Positions 14,745-15,336 of a stretch of 15,336 nucleotides of DNA are shown here, piece after piece (the first letter of the stretch is position 1; every line of letters begins with the position of its first letter). Source of the DNA: Methanoregulaceae archaeon (lineage in GTDB: Archaea > Halobacteriota > Methanomicrobia > Methanomicrobiales > Methanospirillaceae); the NCBI GenBank assembly GCA_019695435.1, contig JACTVF010000021.1, positions 1 through 15,336 on the forward strand, written 5' to 3'. Made by a program: the position numbers and the translations under genes. The notes under the pieces are model-generated. The model saw only the letters and a program-made list of their open reading frames with translations, did no database searches and was not told the origin of the DNA.

Positions 14745-14906
14745 GGCTTTTCCGGAAAATATCTGGTGAGGTCACCGGACTTTTTTAAAAAAGTCCGGCA
14801 AGGTTCAAGAAGATTTCTGAAAAAGTCCAGCACCGTAACTGAATATTTTCAAAATAAGTCCGGGTCCCGGGCTGGAAATTCCGGAAAAATGCCGACTCAT
14901 GATGGT
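14745..14906 (+). repeat. Degenerate 32-bp tandem repeat cluster D (five units)
   Basis: Five units have centres at about 14754, 14787, 14819, 14851 and 14883, a spacing of 31-33 bp. Each has a T-run, a dyad (TTCCGGAA, TTTAAA, TTTCTGAAA or variants), an A-run and then, 7-8 bp from the centre, GTCCGG or a one- or two-base variant. The second unit is itself a 16-bp-arm palindrome: CCGGACTTTTTT/AAAAAAGTCCGG (14776-14799). The unit period is close to three helical turns. Confidence 0.7.
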
Positions 14907-15036
14907 CCCCCTGCCATGATGAATGGGCAGGAGCCGGTACCGGAATATCCCCGCCTACATAATCCCGCACGATTAATCATCGTTTTTCCTAATCCGGGTC
15001 GTTCTACCGCAAGATATAAAGGAAAAGGGTGCATAA

Positions 15037-15336
15037 TCACGAACTAAAACAGGAGGAACAAAACACCGGAGAAACAGTTACCGTGTAAAGGCAGTTTGTA
15101 CCGCAGGCGAACTTGGGTAGGAAAAGGTGATCAAAGTTCATCAATCCGCACGCATACCTGCCCGCTGGATAGGTGTTGACCTCAACACGACCGGCCACGC
15201 GGCAGTCGCCGCTGAGCCGGACAGCGGGAAAATCCTGAAACTGGGTAAAAACATTCACTATGTCCGCAGCAACTCCATCAAAAACTGCACGAAACTCTAC
15301 AGGGAAGGAAAACTCTGGAAACTAAAAAAAAGCAAG
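15037..15336 (+). pseudogene. Decayed TnpB-family (IS200/IS605) transposon gene, 3' end outside window
   Basis: One frame reads YRVKAVCTAGELG, then a TAG at 15118-15120, then VIKVHQSARIPARWIGVDLNTTGH and AAVAAEPDSGKILKLGK to the window end. WIGVDLNTTGH is the RuvC-I segment (catalytic Asp) of an archaeal TnpB subgroup. The part before the TAG matches the segment that normally precedes it in those proteins, where a Lys or Arg codon (AAG to TAG is one change) would stand. The frame begins after a TAA at 15034-15036 and contains no ATG, GTG or TTG before the TAG, although a TATA-like GATATAAAG (15013-15021) and AGGAGG (15051-15056) are present. Restart at the GTG at 15127 could make a shortened protein. 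TnpB proteins are RNA-guided nucleases carried by IS200/IS605 transposons; this copy looks inactive at its 5' end. Confidence 0.68.

Larger units (their letters stand above)
13739..15036. other. 1.3-kb non-coding, repeat-rich region
   Basis: No credible gene is seen here. Short frames such as those around 14040-14246 and 14434-14637 have no RBS or known motif and overlap repeats. The stretch contains three clusters of 32-bp repeats (13880-13954, 14013-14117, 14745-14906), two hairpins (14181-14208, 14239-14264), an imperfect inverted repeat (14331-14650), a further hairpin GGGAAAG/CTTTCCC (14689-14708) and CCTGCC/GGCAGG (14911-14932). It is bordered by a broken methyltransferase and a decayed transposon gene, so it appears to be a site of repeated insertion and decay. 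Confidence 0.7.

Noticed and set aside
14745..14906. Regularly spaced repeats as a CRISPR array
   Set aside because: The 32-bp units are contiguous and degenerate with no unique spacers between identical repeats, and no cas gene is present.
15118..15120. TAG as a pyrrolysine codon
   Set aside because: A start codon is also missing before it, and the expected residue is Lys or Arg. Nonsense mutation in a decaying gene is simpler.

Overview
The window looks like chromosomal DNA of a methanogenic archaeon, most likely a Methanomicrobiales member of the Methanoregula type. This is an inference from gene content: archaeal NMD3, a Taw2-type tRNA enzyme, the archaeal pantoate kinase and phosphopantothenate synthetase pair, a second RFC small subunit, UPF0212, DUF2070, archaeal diphthamide synthetase and an archaellin. 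It also rests on TATA-like boxes, sparse Shine-Dalgarno sites and oligo-T terminators. No species can be named from the sequence alone.

Region 1 (about 45-6880) is a tightly packed plus-strand operon: DUF424, nmd3, a Trm5/Taw2-family enzyme, coaBC, pantoate kinase, 4-phosphopantoate--beta-alanine ligase, an RFC small-subunit paralogue and a SAM methyltransferase. Most junctions overlap by 4-14 nt. Three consecutive enzymes take pantoate to 4'-phosphopantetheine on the way to CoA. The others act in ribosome export or maturation, tRNA modification and clamp loading.

Region 2 (about 6890-12010) starts with a small, very basic protein carrying an RGG-rich stretch, with its own promoter. A second polycistronic unit follows: a small helical protein of unknown function, a nitroreductase, UPF0212, a PfkB sugar/nucleoside kinase, Dph6 and a large DUF2070 membrane protein.

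Region 3 (about 12010-15336) is different: AT-richer, poor in genes and full of repeats. It holds a stand-alone archaellin gene, a convergent methyltransferase gene broken by a frameshift near its 3' end, and a decayed TnpB-family transposon gene with an in-frame TAG running off the right edge. Around these are copies of a roughly 32-bp degenerate tandem repeat (core TTTTCCGGAAAAA followed by GTCCGGCAAGGT). Two of the repeat clusters form matching elements of about 75 bp that end in the same GCCGGACTTTTTG and flank the archaellin-methyltransferase segment in direct orientation. There is also an imperfect inverted repeat of about 320 bp. The most novel features of the window are this repeat family and the possible cassette it brackets.
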